64,000 nt of DNA, taken from positions 1-64,000 of the forward strand of contig NZ_ML660169.1 of NCBI RefSeq assembly GCF_007004725.1. The letters run 5' to 3'. A program made the translations under genes and the position numbers. The notes below the pieces were generated by a model that saw only the letters and a program-made list of their open reading frames with translations, ran no database searches and was not told the origin of the DNA. Of the stretch, positions 1 through 8,698 are shown in pieces; position 1 is the first letter of the stretch, and every line of letters begins with the position of its first letter. The stretch is from Aliikangiella coralliicola (GTDB lineage Bacteria > Pseudomonadota > Gammaproteobacteria > Enterobacterales > Kangiellaceae).

Positions 1-1963
1 CGCTTGATAAATCTTTGCTGACCAACATTTTACTTTCGCCATTTCCTTCAACATAAAAAAGTCGGTTATTGATCACATCAAAACTATTTGAGTTTAGGTT
101 AACAAAGGACATTGGTGTTTCGAATAGTTCATCGATTATTCCATCAGACGAAATCTGATAAAGATAATTCTTATTTTCTTTCTGTCTGAAAAAATATACA
201 TCGCCGTTTTCTGTTGCTTTGGGCATAAAACCATCAGTTAATATGGTTTCTTTCGTGGGATCGGCTAAATCAATTTTCTTTACTTTCAACTTATCATTTT
301 CCTTAACACCGACAAACAAAGCCTTATTATCATGGCTGAACGAAAAACCTTTGACTATCATACTTCTGCTGAATTTCAAGTCGCCTGAACTGTCCACGAT
401 GTTTAATTGCGCATTTTTATTAAAAGCTAAAAGTGTCCCATCCACAGCTATTGCGATATCTTCAACTCCCGCGTATTCGTCAAACCCTAACACTTTTGAA
501 GATATCGAGCCTTTCCGAAGTAACAATTGTCGCTTCCCATCATGCAACGACATATATCCAATATCTCCGGTATATTTTGCTATTACAGCTCTATAGTCAT
601 GAGTTGGTAGAGAAAGGCTATTATCTATTTTTCCATTGGTTAAGTTAACAATAAAAATGTCATTATCGACCAATCTTCCACGAACGTAACCGACTCGATT
701 GTTATCTATAGAAAAAGGAAAGCTCTGTTGATGTGCTTTATCAAAATATACCTGAGAGGTTTTTCCCTCTAGATTGATTACTTCAAACTTTCTTTTACCT
801 TTAATCAAAATACTTTCTGAGTTCAGCCAGGCCGCGGAATATGGTTGGTAGGAATACAACTTTAACAACGAATCCGAGTTGTTTGAAAAATCAAATATTC
901 TCAGTTCACTACCAGAATCAACCATTGAAGATCTTAGATAGGCAAGTTTATTATTAGCTAAGTTAAAAAAGATCCCGTAGTTACCATGATCAGACCGCCC
1001 AGGCGAAGTAATGACATTTCGCTCATTCGTTAGTAGATCAATCTCTGTAATTTCCTTAGTACTGTTGACCTTCTCAGACATAGCTACCATCAGCGAACTT
1101 TCAGTTCGCCATTGTGGTGTCCTAGCCCATCGATTAACACAACCAGAAATAGAGCGAGAATTACTTAGACTTAAACTTGCCGAATGGAAATCCGCAATCA
1201 TAATTTCACAATAACTGCGATAGTCTGTTTTTACCCAAGCTATTTGTCGACCAGAAGGCGAGAAGCTTGGCTCAGTATGATAGCCTTGTGAGTCATTACT
1301 ATTAACAAGGATCTTACTTTCCTCTGTTCCAATTCGTAGAGCTCTTAGCCCCCAACCTAACTGATGATTAAGACGGTGCATAAAGACCAATATAGATTTA
1401 TCTGGAGAAACAACGGCCCTCTCAACCTCCCCTTCCAGATCCGTCAACAACTCAAAATCAACAGCCTTATACCCCGCAACTTTATCAGCAGTTTGAATTC
1501 TTAAGATTGCTGTAGCAACCATTACTCCAACAACCAAAAAAGCAGCAAGACTTCTCGTCAACTGCCAAAACTTGTTACGACAAAAAACATAGTGAACCTT
1601 TGCTTTGGGAGCAAGCGCATAGTGATTTTTTGTGGGGTTGGTTATATACCGCCAAGGCTTCTGGCTATCACCTAGCTCTTTACGAAGTACCCCAATCGTT
1701 TTATGAAAATTCTCATCTGTACACCCTTTCTCCTCCCATACATTGGCAATTATGTCTTGTCGAGTAATCGCTTTATGCTGGTTAATTATTAGAAAGTTTA
1801 AAATTTGCGCAGGTTTAGCAGTAAGAGCCGATAACTTCTTCTTTCGAGAGATTTTACTGACTTTGGGATAATATCGAAGATCTTCAAATGAAATGAACTT
1901 TATTTCGCGAGCATCACTAAGGGATAGTTCTTTTTCTGATTTATTCTTTTTGTTATCTTCCAT
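1..1963 (-). CDS. Winged-helix transmembrane regulator with TolB-like propeller (3' end beyond window)
   Basis: I translated this frame directly; it runs open from the ATG at 1963 to the window edge, giving about 654 residues without a stop. Residues about 25-118 form an OmpR/CadC-type winged helix, with the typical lysine-rich start and a 'TRQDIIANVW' helix followed by 'TIGVLRKELGD'. Residues 137-155 are a single membrane helix. The rest has repeated 'F/SPSGRQIAW'-like blades as in TolB-type beta-propellers, expected in the periplasm. This is the ToxR/CadC class of one-component membrane regulators, which bind DNA in the cytoplasm and sense outside. A GGAG ribosome site sits 12 bases before the ATG. 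The signal sensed and the target genes are not visible; the exported-protein genes just upstream are candidate targets by position only. Confidence 0.8.
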   Translation of the reverse strand, partial: MEDNKKNKSEKELSLSDAREIKFISFEDLRYYPKVSKISRKKKLSALTAKPAQILNFLIINQHKAITRQDIIANVWEEKGCTDENFHKTIGVLRKELGDSQKPWRYITNPTKNHYALAPKAKVHYVFCRNKFWQLTRSLAAFLVVGVMVATAILRIQTADKVAGYKAVDFELLTDLEGEVERAVVSPDKSILVFMHRLNHQLGWGLRALRIGTEESKILVNSNDSQGYHTEPSFSPSGRQIAWVKTDYRSYCEIMIADFHSASLSLSNSRSISGCVNRWARTPQWRTESSLMVAMSEKVNSTKEITEIDLLTNERNVITSPGRSDHGNYGIFFNLANNKLAYLRSSMVDSGSELRIFDFSNNSDSLLKLYSYQPYSAAWLNSESILIKGKRKFEVINLEGKTSQVYFDKAHQQSFPFSIDNNRVGYVRGRLVDNDIFIVNLTNGKIDNSLSLPTHDYRAVIAKYTGDIGYMSLHDGKRQLLLRKGSISSKVLGFDEYAGVEDIAIAVDGTLLAFNKNAQLNIVDSSGDLKFSRSMIVKGFSFSHDNKALFVGVKENDKLKVKKIDLADPTKETILTDGFMPKATENGDVYFFRQKENKNYLYQISSDGIIDELFETPMSFVNLNSNSFDVINNRLFYVEGNGESKMLVSKDLSS

Positions 1964-2204
1964 TCAACTTCTAACTCCAACAAACAAACTCTTTCTTTGA
2001 CTAAAAATTATCCAGATGTAGAAAATTCCAAGTCTTAAACAAGACACTCAGCCCAAAACCAGCATCTCCCAAAAAATTAGATTTTTATCTGATTATGCTA
2101 TCAATATTTGTGCAACAATCAATTTCAAATTTCCTGGTCACGCATTCTAATGAGCTGAGTGTTCTTTTACCTTGTCATTCTTATCAAAATAGTTCTATTG
2201 AACA

Positions 2205-2756
2205 CTAAAACGGCAAACTATTATTGACTTCAACAGTGTAATTACCTCTACTCTGTTTAGTAGAGTTTCGCCAAAAGTCGTCGATATTAACATGACTGAT
2301 TAAAGCCACTCCATTAACATCAGACGCGCTCCAACTGATAGTTCCATAACCCCTTAGCGTGGTATACGAACCGTTACTATCACTCTTCAAATTTATCTGT
2401 ACAGTTTTGTGCGCCGCTAAATCAAACGTAACCGACTTATCTGTATGTGTATCATCATAATTTGAAAAATCAAATGAAGCACTGATATGCCCTGCACTGG
2501 GACTATCATCTGAATCACCCGCGATCAGCCCTGCGGCATTATAAAATGTCACCGCAACGCTAACGGTTTTGTTACTGATATTAGAAATAGAGATATAGCA
2601 GTTAACTCTGTTGTCACCACCACTATCACGAGCATTAAGATGCGGAATAATTGCACTTCCCGAACCTGAAAATGCGGGCATCGTGAAAATGAATGCCGGA
2701 AACAAAAAGACTAAACGTGTTACTACTTTTATATAATTACAAGAAATGATTTTCAT
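2205..2756 (-). CDS. Exported hypothetical protein
   Basis: 183 residues. It starts with a signal peptide (positive MKIISCNYIK, then a hydrophobic stretch ending near 'PAFSGSG', about residue 30), so it should be exported. The mature part is rich in Ser, Asn, Asp and Val with alternating hydrophobic residues ('VNCYISISNISNKTVSVAVTFYN'-like), suggesting a beta-sandwich. I do not recognise a family. It is on the same strand as the membrane regulator, whose start lies 241 bases downstream. Function unknown; a surface or extracellular structural role is only a guess from the composition. Confidence 0.65.
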   Translation of the reverse strand: MKIISCNYIKVVTRLVFLFPAFIFTMPAFSGSGSAIIPHLNARDSGGDNRVNCYISISNISNKTVSVAVTFYNAAGLIAGDSDDSPSAGHISASFDFSNYDDTHTDKSVTFDLAAHKTVQINLKSDSNGSYTTLRGYGTISWSASDVNGVALISHVNIDDFWRNSTKQSRGNYTVEVNNSLPF

Positions 2757-3240
2757 TTGTCTACTCTCGCTTTATGAATAAATAGATAATTAAACATCGA
2801 GATGGTAATTGTAAAAAGTACGTCACCAATTGCCCTGTTCTTCTATGAAAAGAAGAGTCTGAGACCCTACAGTGAAACCTGGATTTTGTAAATTTGGTTT
2901 GGAAGCTAATGATGAATTCCTCCTAATTATCTACTCCTGTCCGCAAAATATTCCCAAAATTACTATTTCCTGTCTCATTTTTATTACCTCTGCATCCCGC
3001 GTATTTGCTAACTTTCTGTACTTAATCTCGATACACAATAACTCTCGCTGATAGCGCCAGTATTCAAAGTTTAATAACTGTTCAAATTTCAATTTATATT
3101 TAGCGACATAACCGGAGGTACAACTTAGTTCAAAATTTAAGCAATAACTTTTTACAAACATACTGAAGCACAGAGGCCTTAATTGTCGAAGTGACAACAA
3201 AAGGTTTTCGTTCAATTAATTCAAAATTAGGTTTAACATA

Positions 3241-3534
3241 ATGAAAATACTTGCCAATAGTAAAAAAGCAGTTTTGGTAACAACTTTAATTTCCCTGACT
3301 TCTTTCGCGGCCTATGCAGCCGTTTTCCAAAAACACACTTACACGTATTACTCTGATAGTTCAAAAACAACTGAGATCGGCACAGAAGTAACCAGCTGTA
3401 AAAATAATGGCCGCAATATATTAGACGGAGAAAGATCGCCTTACTACACAGTGAAGAGCGAAAAATGCACAGACACGGATCTAGATACTGATTGTTTCTA
3501 CCAAGATCCTTGGGGAAGACCATACTGTGAGTAA
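3241..3534 (+). CDS. Small exported protein, DUF6289-like
   Basis: 97 residues. A signal peptide covers residues 1-26 (MKILANSKK, hydrophobic core, cleavage near 'AYAAVF'). The mature part begins with 'YTYYSDSSKTTEIGTEVTSC', which resembles the small secreted DUF6289 proteins with their 'YYSD..T..VG' start and a central Cys. There are five cysteines (two as C-N-x or C-T pairs, one near the C-terminus), so disulfides are likely. The ribosome site is weak. A hairpin terminator follows 28 bases after the stop, so this is probably a single-gene transcript. The family match is from memory of the motif, not a search. Confidence 0.6.
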   Translation: MKILANSKKAVLVTTLISLTSFAAYAAVFQKHTYTYYSDSSKTTEIGTEVTSCKNNGRNILDGERSPYYTVKSEKCTDTDLDTDCFYQDPWGRPYCE

Positions 3535-3562
3535 TCATTAATTTTGATGGTCAGCTTAGTGG

Positions 3563-3600
3563 CACCGAGTATCCCAAAGGTCTCGGTGTTTCTCCCGTTT
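3563..3600 (+). terminator. Hairpin terminator after the DUF6289-like gene
   Basis: Inverted repeat CACCGAG (3563-3569) / CTCGGTG (3582-3588) with a 12-base loop, followed by a T-rich tract. It shares the ACCGAG/CTCGGT core with the terminator at 6812. Confidence 0.65.
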
Positions 3601-3790
3601 TAATATTTTAGATAGACAGTCTGTTTACCAAATCAGGTTCGCCGAAAAATTAACGTCAGGCTATTTGAAACCAACATTACCAACAGACCATATTCAAATA
3701 TCAGTACTTATCTCATTGTTTTTTCAATGATTCAAAGTGGGGTGTCTGATATGAGTTCTTGTTTTGAACAAATTTAAATAAAGGAAAATT

Positions 3791-6724
3791 ATGGTGAAAA
3801 ACACACTTATTTTTGGTTTTTTGTTAATGGTAAAAACTTTTGTTTTCATCCCCAATTTCGCAATTGCTGCTCTCGGAGAAAAGCCCCCACCTATCCCTCT
3901 TAATGTTCAGAGATTTGCAGATGGAGACGGAGCATACAATGTAACCTGGGGACTTGTTAGTCAAGCCACTTTTTACAAGTTTTGGGAAAGGCGATCTGAC
4001 GGGGCGTGGAAGCAAATCGGCGGTAACTTACCCGCTTCACAAATGAGTTACTCAGTTTCAGGTCGCACCAACGGCTTATATTACTATGTAATACATTCTT
4101 GCAACCAATACGGCTGCTCAGGCTTACTTACTGCAGCCGTCACTGTTGATTTGAACAGTCAAAATCCTGTTGTTAATGCCAGCTGGAATGCTCATGCAGT
4201 TGATTACAACTCACAAGCAACATTTTCCTGGAATTCCACCTATGCGGATAAGTGTACATTGAATGGAAGCCAGGTTGCTACATCAGGTAGTAAAGCATAC
4301 ACCTTGACAGAAACAACAACGAACACGCTGACTTGTACTAACCAATGGGCAGGAGGCGATTTAAATAAAAGTGTTTCAGCAACAGTTGGTGTCAAACCTC
4401 CGCCTATCCCTCTTAATGTTCAAGATTTTGTAGATGGCGACGGCGCGTATACCGTCACTTGGGGAAATGTTCAGCAAGCCAGCTACTACGTGCTTTGGGA
4501 GAAAAAAGATGGCGTCTGGAAAAACATTCCCTGCACGAATGTCATGTTAGGTTCTTACATCACTCCCGAATGTAGACTGTCTTCTTCTACATTATCCTAT
4601 GCATTATCTGGTCGTACCGACGGCAATTATTCCTATGTCGTTCATAGCTGCAACCAATATGGCTGCGGGGGGTTACTGACCGCAAAAGTCGAAGTTGACC
4701 TGGACAGCCAAAATCCTATTGTCAATGCCAGCTGGAATGCCAATGCAGTTGATTACAATTCACAAGCAACATTTTCCTGGAATTCTACCTACGCGGATGA
4801 ATGTACATTGGATGGAAGTATAGTCTCCACCTCCGGTAACCAAGTGTATACCTTAACAAAAGAAACCACGAAAACGCTTACTTGCAAAAATAAATGGGCT
4901 GGCGGTGAATTAAATAAAAGCGCTTCAGCAACAATTGGTGTCAAGCCTCCACCAATTCCTCTTAATGTTCAAGAATTCGTAGATGGAGACGGCGCTTATA
5001 CTGTCACTTGGGGAGAAGTTCAGCAAGCTGACTACTACGTACTTTGGGAGAAAAAAGATGGTGTCTGGAAAAATATTCCCTGCACGGATGTTATGCTAGG
5101 TTCTTACATCACAACAGAATGTAAACTTCCCTCTTCTACATTATCCTATGCATTGTCCGGTCGTACCAATGGCAGTTACGCCTATGTCGTTCATAGTTGC
5201 AACCAATATGGTTGCGGGGGATTGCTGACCGCTAAAGTCGAAGTTGACCTTGACAATCAAAATCCAGTTGTCGATGCCAACTGGAATGCCCACTCGATGA
5301 ACTACAACTCCCAAGCAATTTTTTCCTGGAACTCCACCTACGCAGATGAGTGTACATTGGATGGGAATATTGTCTCTACGTCAGGGACCCAAACTTATAC
5401 CTTGACAGAAACAACAACGAAAACGCTTACTTGTACCAATCATTGGGCAGGCGGAGAAAAACATAGTTCAGCACAATCAACAATCGAAGTAAGAGCCTCC
5501 AACGATCCTAAAATGGAAGCCACCTACGCAGGTGTTTACTTATATAAAGGCCACGATATCGACGATCGAGTAGATACGGGAACTGGTAGCGCTATTGAAA
5601 ATAGTGACGCTGATAATGATGCAGATGGAGATGGTTTCGAAAACTATGGGCAAAAACATGTTTTTTTCGAAGGCGATAGCCACGATGAAGGTATTTATGA
5701 AGATAATTGCCGCGAGAAAAACACTGTTCAAAATTTGACTGGTTATGACCATAACTACGACAAGCTCGGTTTAAATTTAGATTGTCTCGCTCATCGAGTA
5801 GCGCAAAGCAAGTCCAACACTTATTTTTATCGTTTTAGTGGTCACTCTCCTACACATTGGGATAAATTTGGTGACTTTATCAATAAACTAAATGAAAAAG
5901 CTCCAAACACAAAAGTATATGCTTACCTTTCGCCAGGCGAAGACATTAATGTAGGAACTACTCCTCCAGGAACTCCTCCCATAGGTGTTTTTGAGAGAAA
6001 TCTCAAAAAAATAGTTGAAAAGCTTGTGACAGATTTTGGTACTAATGAACATTTTGCCGGGGTCGCTATTGATGATTGGACACGGGTAATCGACGAAAAA
6101 CCTACTGAATATAATTCGACTGAATTATTGGCAATAAGAGAAGTGCTCAAAGCAAACCAAAGACCATTAGACTTATTAATAACAGCTTATTTACATAACG
6201 AGTTCTTTGGTTACTCACGTAATAAACAGAGCAAAACTAATAGCTACAGAATTATCTGCGGTACCAATATTTCCGACGAAAACGGCGCTTGCTTTTCATT
6301 TGACGGGATCATTTATGTTCTGATGGAATACACAGATTTCAGGCATTTAGATGAAAACGAAAAAATAGTGGGTAGCTATCGAGGTGTTTCACCATTAGTG
6401 GGAGAATATATACATGAAGATAAGGATAGCAATGGTAACGATGTTTATATGCTAGGAATTAAGGAACAATTAAAAATGGTGAAGAAAGGTATAAACAATG
6501 TTAAAACAAGAATATACCCCTTGTTTTATGTGACTGGCTATGATTCTCACCTTAACACTGACATAGCCTATTTAAACACAGTACCTAGGGAAATATACGG
6601 TATGTCAGACGGTCTATTTATGTACCACCTTCAAACCTATAAACATCATCAAAGGTATAAGAGTCAAACTAAGGATTGGAAGCTAAGATTTGAAGCTATT
6701 TTTAATTTATTTAATAGCCTATAA
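3791..6724 (+). CDS. Large exported protein: three repeats plus a glycosidase-like C-terminal domain
   Basis: 977 residues. A signal peptide spans residues 1-27. Three tandem modules start at residues 31, 202 and 385, each opening with 'PPPIPLNVQ' and 'DGDGAY.VTWG' (fibronectin III-like), followed by an Ig-like half with 'NSQATFSWNSTYAD.CTL' and 'LTCTN.WAGG'. Each module has paired cysteines. Modules 2 and 3 are close to identical and carry a Cys-containing insert missing from module 1. Residues about 570-977 are a different domain: an Asp-rich stretch near 605-617 that could bind calcium, then 'KVYAYLSPGED' and 'FAGVAIDDW' segments that look like strand ends of a TIM barrel. This would fit a secreted carbohydrate-active enzyme with binding modules, but I cannot name a family and no catalytic pair is proven. 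A perfect hairpin terminator follows. Confidence 0.8.
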   Translation: MVKNTLIFGFLLMVKTFVFIPNFAIAALGEKPPPIPLNVQRFADGDGAYNVTWGLVSQATFYKFWERRSDGAWKQIGGNLPASQMSYSVSGRTNGLYYYVIHSCNQYGCSGLLTAAVTVDLNSQNPVVNASWNAHAVDYNSQATFSWNSTYADKCTLNGSQVATSGSKAYTLTETTTNTLTCTNQWAGGDLNKSVSATVGVKPPPIPLNVQDFVDGDGAYTVTWGNVQQASYYVLWEKKDGVWKNIPCTNVMLGSYITPECRLSSSTLSYALSGRTDGNYSYVVHSCNQYGCGGLLTAKVEVDLDSQNPIVNASWNANAVDYNSQATFSWNSTYADECTLDGSIVSTSGNQVYTLTKETTKTLTCKNKWAGGELNKSASATIGVKPPPIPLNVQEFVDGDGAYTVTWGEVQQADYYVLWEKKDGVWKNIPCTDVMLGSYITTECKLPSSTLSYALSGRTNGSYAYVVHSCNQYGCGGLLTAKVEVDLDNQNPVVDANWNAHSMNYNSQAIFSWNSTYADECTLDGNIVSTSGTQTYTLTETTTKTLTCTNHWAGGEKHSSAQSTIEVRASNDPKMEATYAGVYLYKGHDIDDRVDTGTGSAIENSDADNDADGDGFENYGQKHVFFEGDSHDEGIYEDNCREKNTVQNLTGYDHNYDKLGLNLDCLAHRVAQSKSNTYFYRFSGHSPTHWDKFGDFINKLNEKAPNTKVYAYLSPGEDINVGTTPPGTPPIGVFERNLKKIVEKLVTDFGTNEHFAGVAIDDWTRVIDEKPTEYNSTELLAIREVLKANQRPLDLLITAYLHNEFFGYSRNKQSKTNSYRIICGTNISDENGACFSFDGIIYVLMEYTDFRHLDENEKIVGSYRGVSPLVGEYIHEDKDSNGNDVYMLGIKEQLKMVKKGINNVKTRIYPLFYVTGYDSHLNTDIAYLNTVPREIYGMSDGLFMYHLQTYKHHQRYKSQTKDWKLRFEAIFNLFNSL

Positions 6725-6811
6725 AATAAAAAACTGATTAGCTTCAAAAGGGACTTTCAAAGTAACAATGAAAATTGTGAGTGTTCATCAAATTTGAAGG
6801 TTAACAGAGCG

Positions 6812-6842
6812 AAACCGAGATCGCAAAAGATCTCGGTTTTCA
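6812..6842. terminator. Bidirectional hairpin terminator
   Basis: Perfect 11-bp inverted repeat AAACCGAGATC (6812-6822) / GATCTCGGTTT (6829-6839) with a 6-base loop, T-rich on the plus side and A-rich before it. It lies between the convergent 977-aa gene and the TPR-methyltransferase gene and could serve both. Confidence 0.8.
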
Positions 6843-6954
6843 CATTGATCTTTTGGATAATGGCTTTGTCAATTAGTTCAGGTTAATAAATCAAGTTGAC
6901 GGTCTTTTTCTTGTGTGTCGTTTTCCTCAATAAAAGATAAAATTAGCAAATACC

Positions 6955-8283
6955 TCACAGAATCCGCACAACCGCTTGACGACTAGAAGGACTAAACGCG
7001 AGATACTCAAACTTTAACTGATGTTCTTCAACCAGTTCCATAAACGCTTTATGCTCATCTTCACGCCAGGTTGAAGTGCTAATATATTCATCAAAAACTA
7101 AAATAGTGCCTGATACAATTTGCTTACCCAGCAAATCAAAAATCGTTTTGGTGGAACTATAAAGATCGCAATCGACGTTGATAAAGGCAACAGGTTCAGA
7201 ATGCGACTCAACAAACTTGGGGAGTGTCTGATCAAACCAGCCATCAATCAGCTCGATGTTTTCTCTTACCGGCGGTAATACCCCGTGAGTGGAATAGTCT
7301 CCTTTACCGGCAGTCTCATTCCAATGTTCAGGCAACCCTTCAAATGAATCAAAACCGTAAAGTTTTCCCGGAATGCTTTTACCGATATGATTCGTCGAAG
7401 TTGCAAACCTCACTCCAAATTCCAGGTGCAACCCTTCAATAGAAATTTGTGACACGGCAAAATCCAACACCTCGAAACTATAGGTCATATACCGCGTGTT
7501 GCTGGTTGAGTTTTCGCGAATGTATTGCCACGCATCCAGGTAATGCGAAAGATCTTCTTCAGTAGTTTCAATTTCAGCAAACAACGCATTGGCGTCTTCC
7601 TCGTTTCCCTGAGTGTCCAAAATACACCCCAGAAAATAACGGCCTAAATTCTGATAAGCGGAATTTTGGGATACGACTTTTTTTAAACAAGCAATCGACT
7701 CTTTGGCATCACTATCTGAATAAACCAATGAATGTAAATTGAAATTGGCTTTAACATGTTTGGGCTGCATGGCCAACACTCGACGGTAAAGCTTAACCGC
7801 TTCTTTTTTATCGCCACTTTCGGCGTATGATTTGGCCAGGTTAAAAACCAGGTCTGGATTTTTGCGATCTTTTCGCAGCACTTTTTTGTAATACTTAATC
7901 CCCTGCTTTAACAACCCATACTCCGCGTACGCATTTGCCAGGTTAAAACAGGTAACCATATTCGACGGAGACAAACTATAAGCCCGCTCCAATATCTCAA
8001 TAGCTGATTTGTAATCACTTCGCGATGAACATAATAAACCCAGGTTAGAAAGCGCTGCGTCGTGATTAGGCTCGATTTGCAACAACTGAATGTAAAGGTT
8101 GGTTGCTTCATCCAGTTTCGCCTGCTGCTGATAAACAATAGCCAGCAAAAACATTGCTTCAACATTTTGCTGTTGCTGCAACACCTGTACACAAATATTT
8201 TGAGCGCTTCCCAACTGTCCCTGAGTGATTAATTGTTGGGCCAGTTTCAATGCCTCTGGAATGCTCATCGTTTCTGCTGTCAT
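6955..8283 (-). CDS. TPR protein with TylF/MycF-type methyltransferase domain
   Basis: 442 residues. Residues about 1-235 are consecutive tetratricopeptide repeats (blocks such as 'AALSNLGLLCSSRSDYKSAIEILERAYSL'). Residues about 255-442 match the TylF/MycF macrocin O-methyltransferase family: 'LEFGV' SAM-loop, 'GKLYGFDSFEGLPE', 'VAFINVDCDLYSST' and 'GTILVFDEY', the acidic residues that bind metal and SAM. The start at 8283 has AGGA 6 bases before it. The gene diverges from the first flagellin gene. TPR-plus-transferase proteins beside flagellins often modify flagellin or its glycan, so methylation of a flagellin-linked sugar is a reasonable inference; a role in polysaccharide synthesis is the alternative. 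Confidence 0.85.
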   Translation of the reverse strand: MTAETMSIPEALKLAQQLITQGQLGSAQNICVQVLQQQQNVEAMFLLAIVYQQQAKLDEATNLYIQLLQIEPNHDAALSNLGLLCSSRSDYKSAIEILERAYSLSPSNMVTCFNLANAYAEYGLLKQGIKYYKKVLRKDRKNPDLVFNLAKSYAESGDKKEAVKLYRRVLAMQPKHVKANFNLHSLVYSDSDAKESIACLKKVVSQNSAYQNLGRYFLGCILDTQGNEEDANALFAEIETTEEDLSHYLDAWQYIRENSTSNTRYMTYSFEVLDFAVSQISIEGLHLEFGVRFATSTNHIGKSIPGKLYGFDSFEGLPEHWNETAGKGDYSTHGVLPPVRENIELIDGWFDQTLPKFVESHSEPVAFINVDCDLYSSTKTIFDLLGKQIVSGTILVFDEYISTSTWREDEHKAFMELVEEHQLKFEYLAFSPSSRQAVVRIL

Positions 8284-8453
8284 TGTTTTTCCTAAAAGTT
8301 AGTGTGCATAAAAGGTATATCTCAACATATGGGTTAAATCTAGCACGAAACCTGCCAAAAATTTCCCTTTCGCCAATAAAGCTGGCTCTGAAGCACCAAA
8401 AAGCGAGTTTGTAAAATAAATTTCAGCTGACGAAAAAAAAATTAAAAATAATT

Positions 8454-8480
8454 TAAAGTCGACTTTTTCAACGCCGATAA
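8454..8480 (+). promoter_or_regulatory. Sigma-28 (FliA) promoter of the first flagellin
   Basis: TAAAGTCG (8454-8461), 11-base spacer, GCCGATAA (8473-8480). Both boxes and the spacing match the sigma-28 consensus. Transcription would start near 8487, giving a leader of about 212 bases. Confidence 0.9.
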
Positions 8481-8486
8481 CAGGTT

Positions 8487-8698
8487 TGAACAGGATTTCT
8501 CACCCCTGTTCGCTTTAGAAAAGAAATTCTCAGTTCCTCATCTAAAGTTCATCACCAGTTCTCAGCAGGTTGATTAGTCAAGAAAGAATAATTCTCAGTT
8601 CTTCTTTCCCAAAATATTTATTTTTAATTTTTGTGCTCAAACAACAGTAGCCTCTGACCGCCTTGTTGTTTCGAAGCATTAGATTAAGGAGTCATAAA
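8487..8698 (+). promoter_or_regulatory. Flagellin leader A with four UUCUCA-loop hairpins
   Basis: Four consecutive predicted stem-loops. (1) GAACAGG 8488-8494 / CCTGTTC 8505-8511, loop with TTCTCAC. (2) CTTTAGA 8513-8519 / TCTAAAG 8541-8547 with an inner GAA/TTC pair around TTCTCAG (8527-8533). (3) ATCACC 8551-8556 / GGTTGAT 8568-8574 around TTCTCAG (8559-8565). (4) GAAAGAA 8582-8588 / TTCTTTC 8602-8608 around TTCTCAG (8592-8598). The motif recurs every 30-33 bases. About 90 unstructured AT-rich bases then lead to the ribosome site TAAGGAG at 8685-8691. Likely an RNA regulatory region; binding partner unknown. Confidence 0.7.

Noticed and set aside
2931-3215. Minus-strand frame of 94 codons
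   Set aside because: No ribosome site, no signal peptide and no recognisable motif; it lies in AT-rich DNA just before the small exported protein gene, so chance is more likely.
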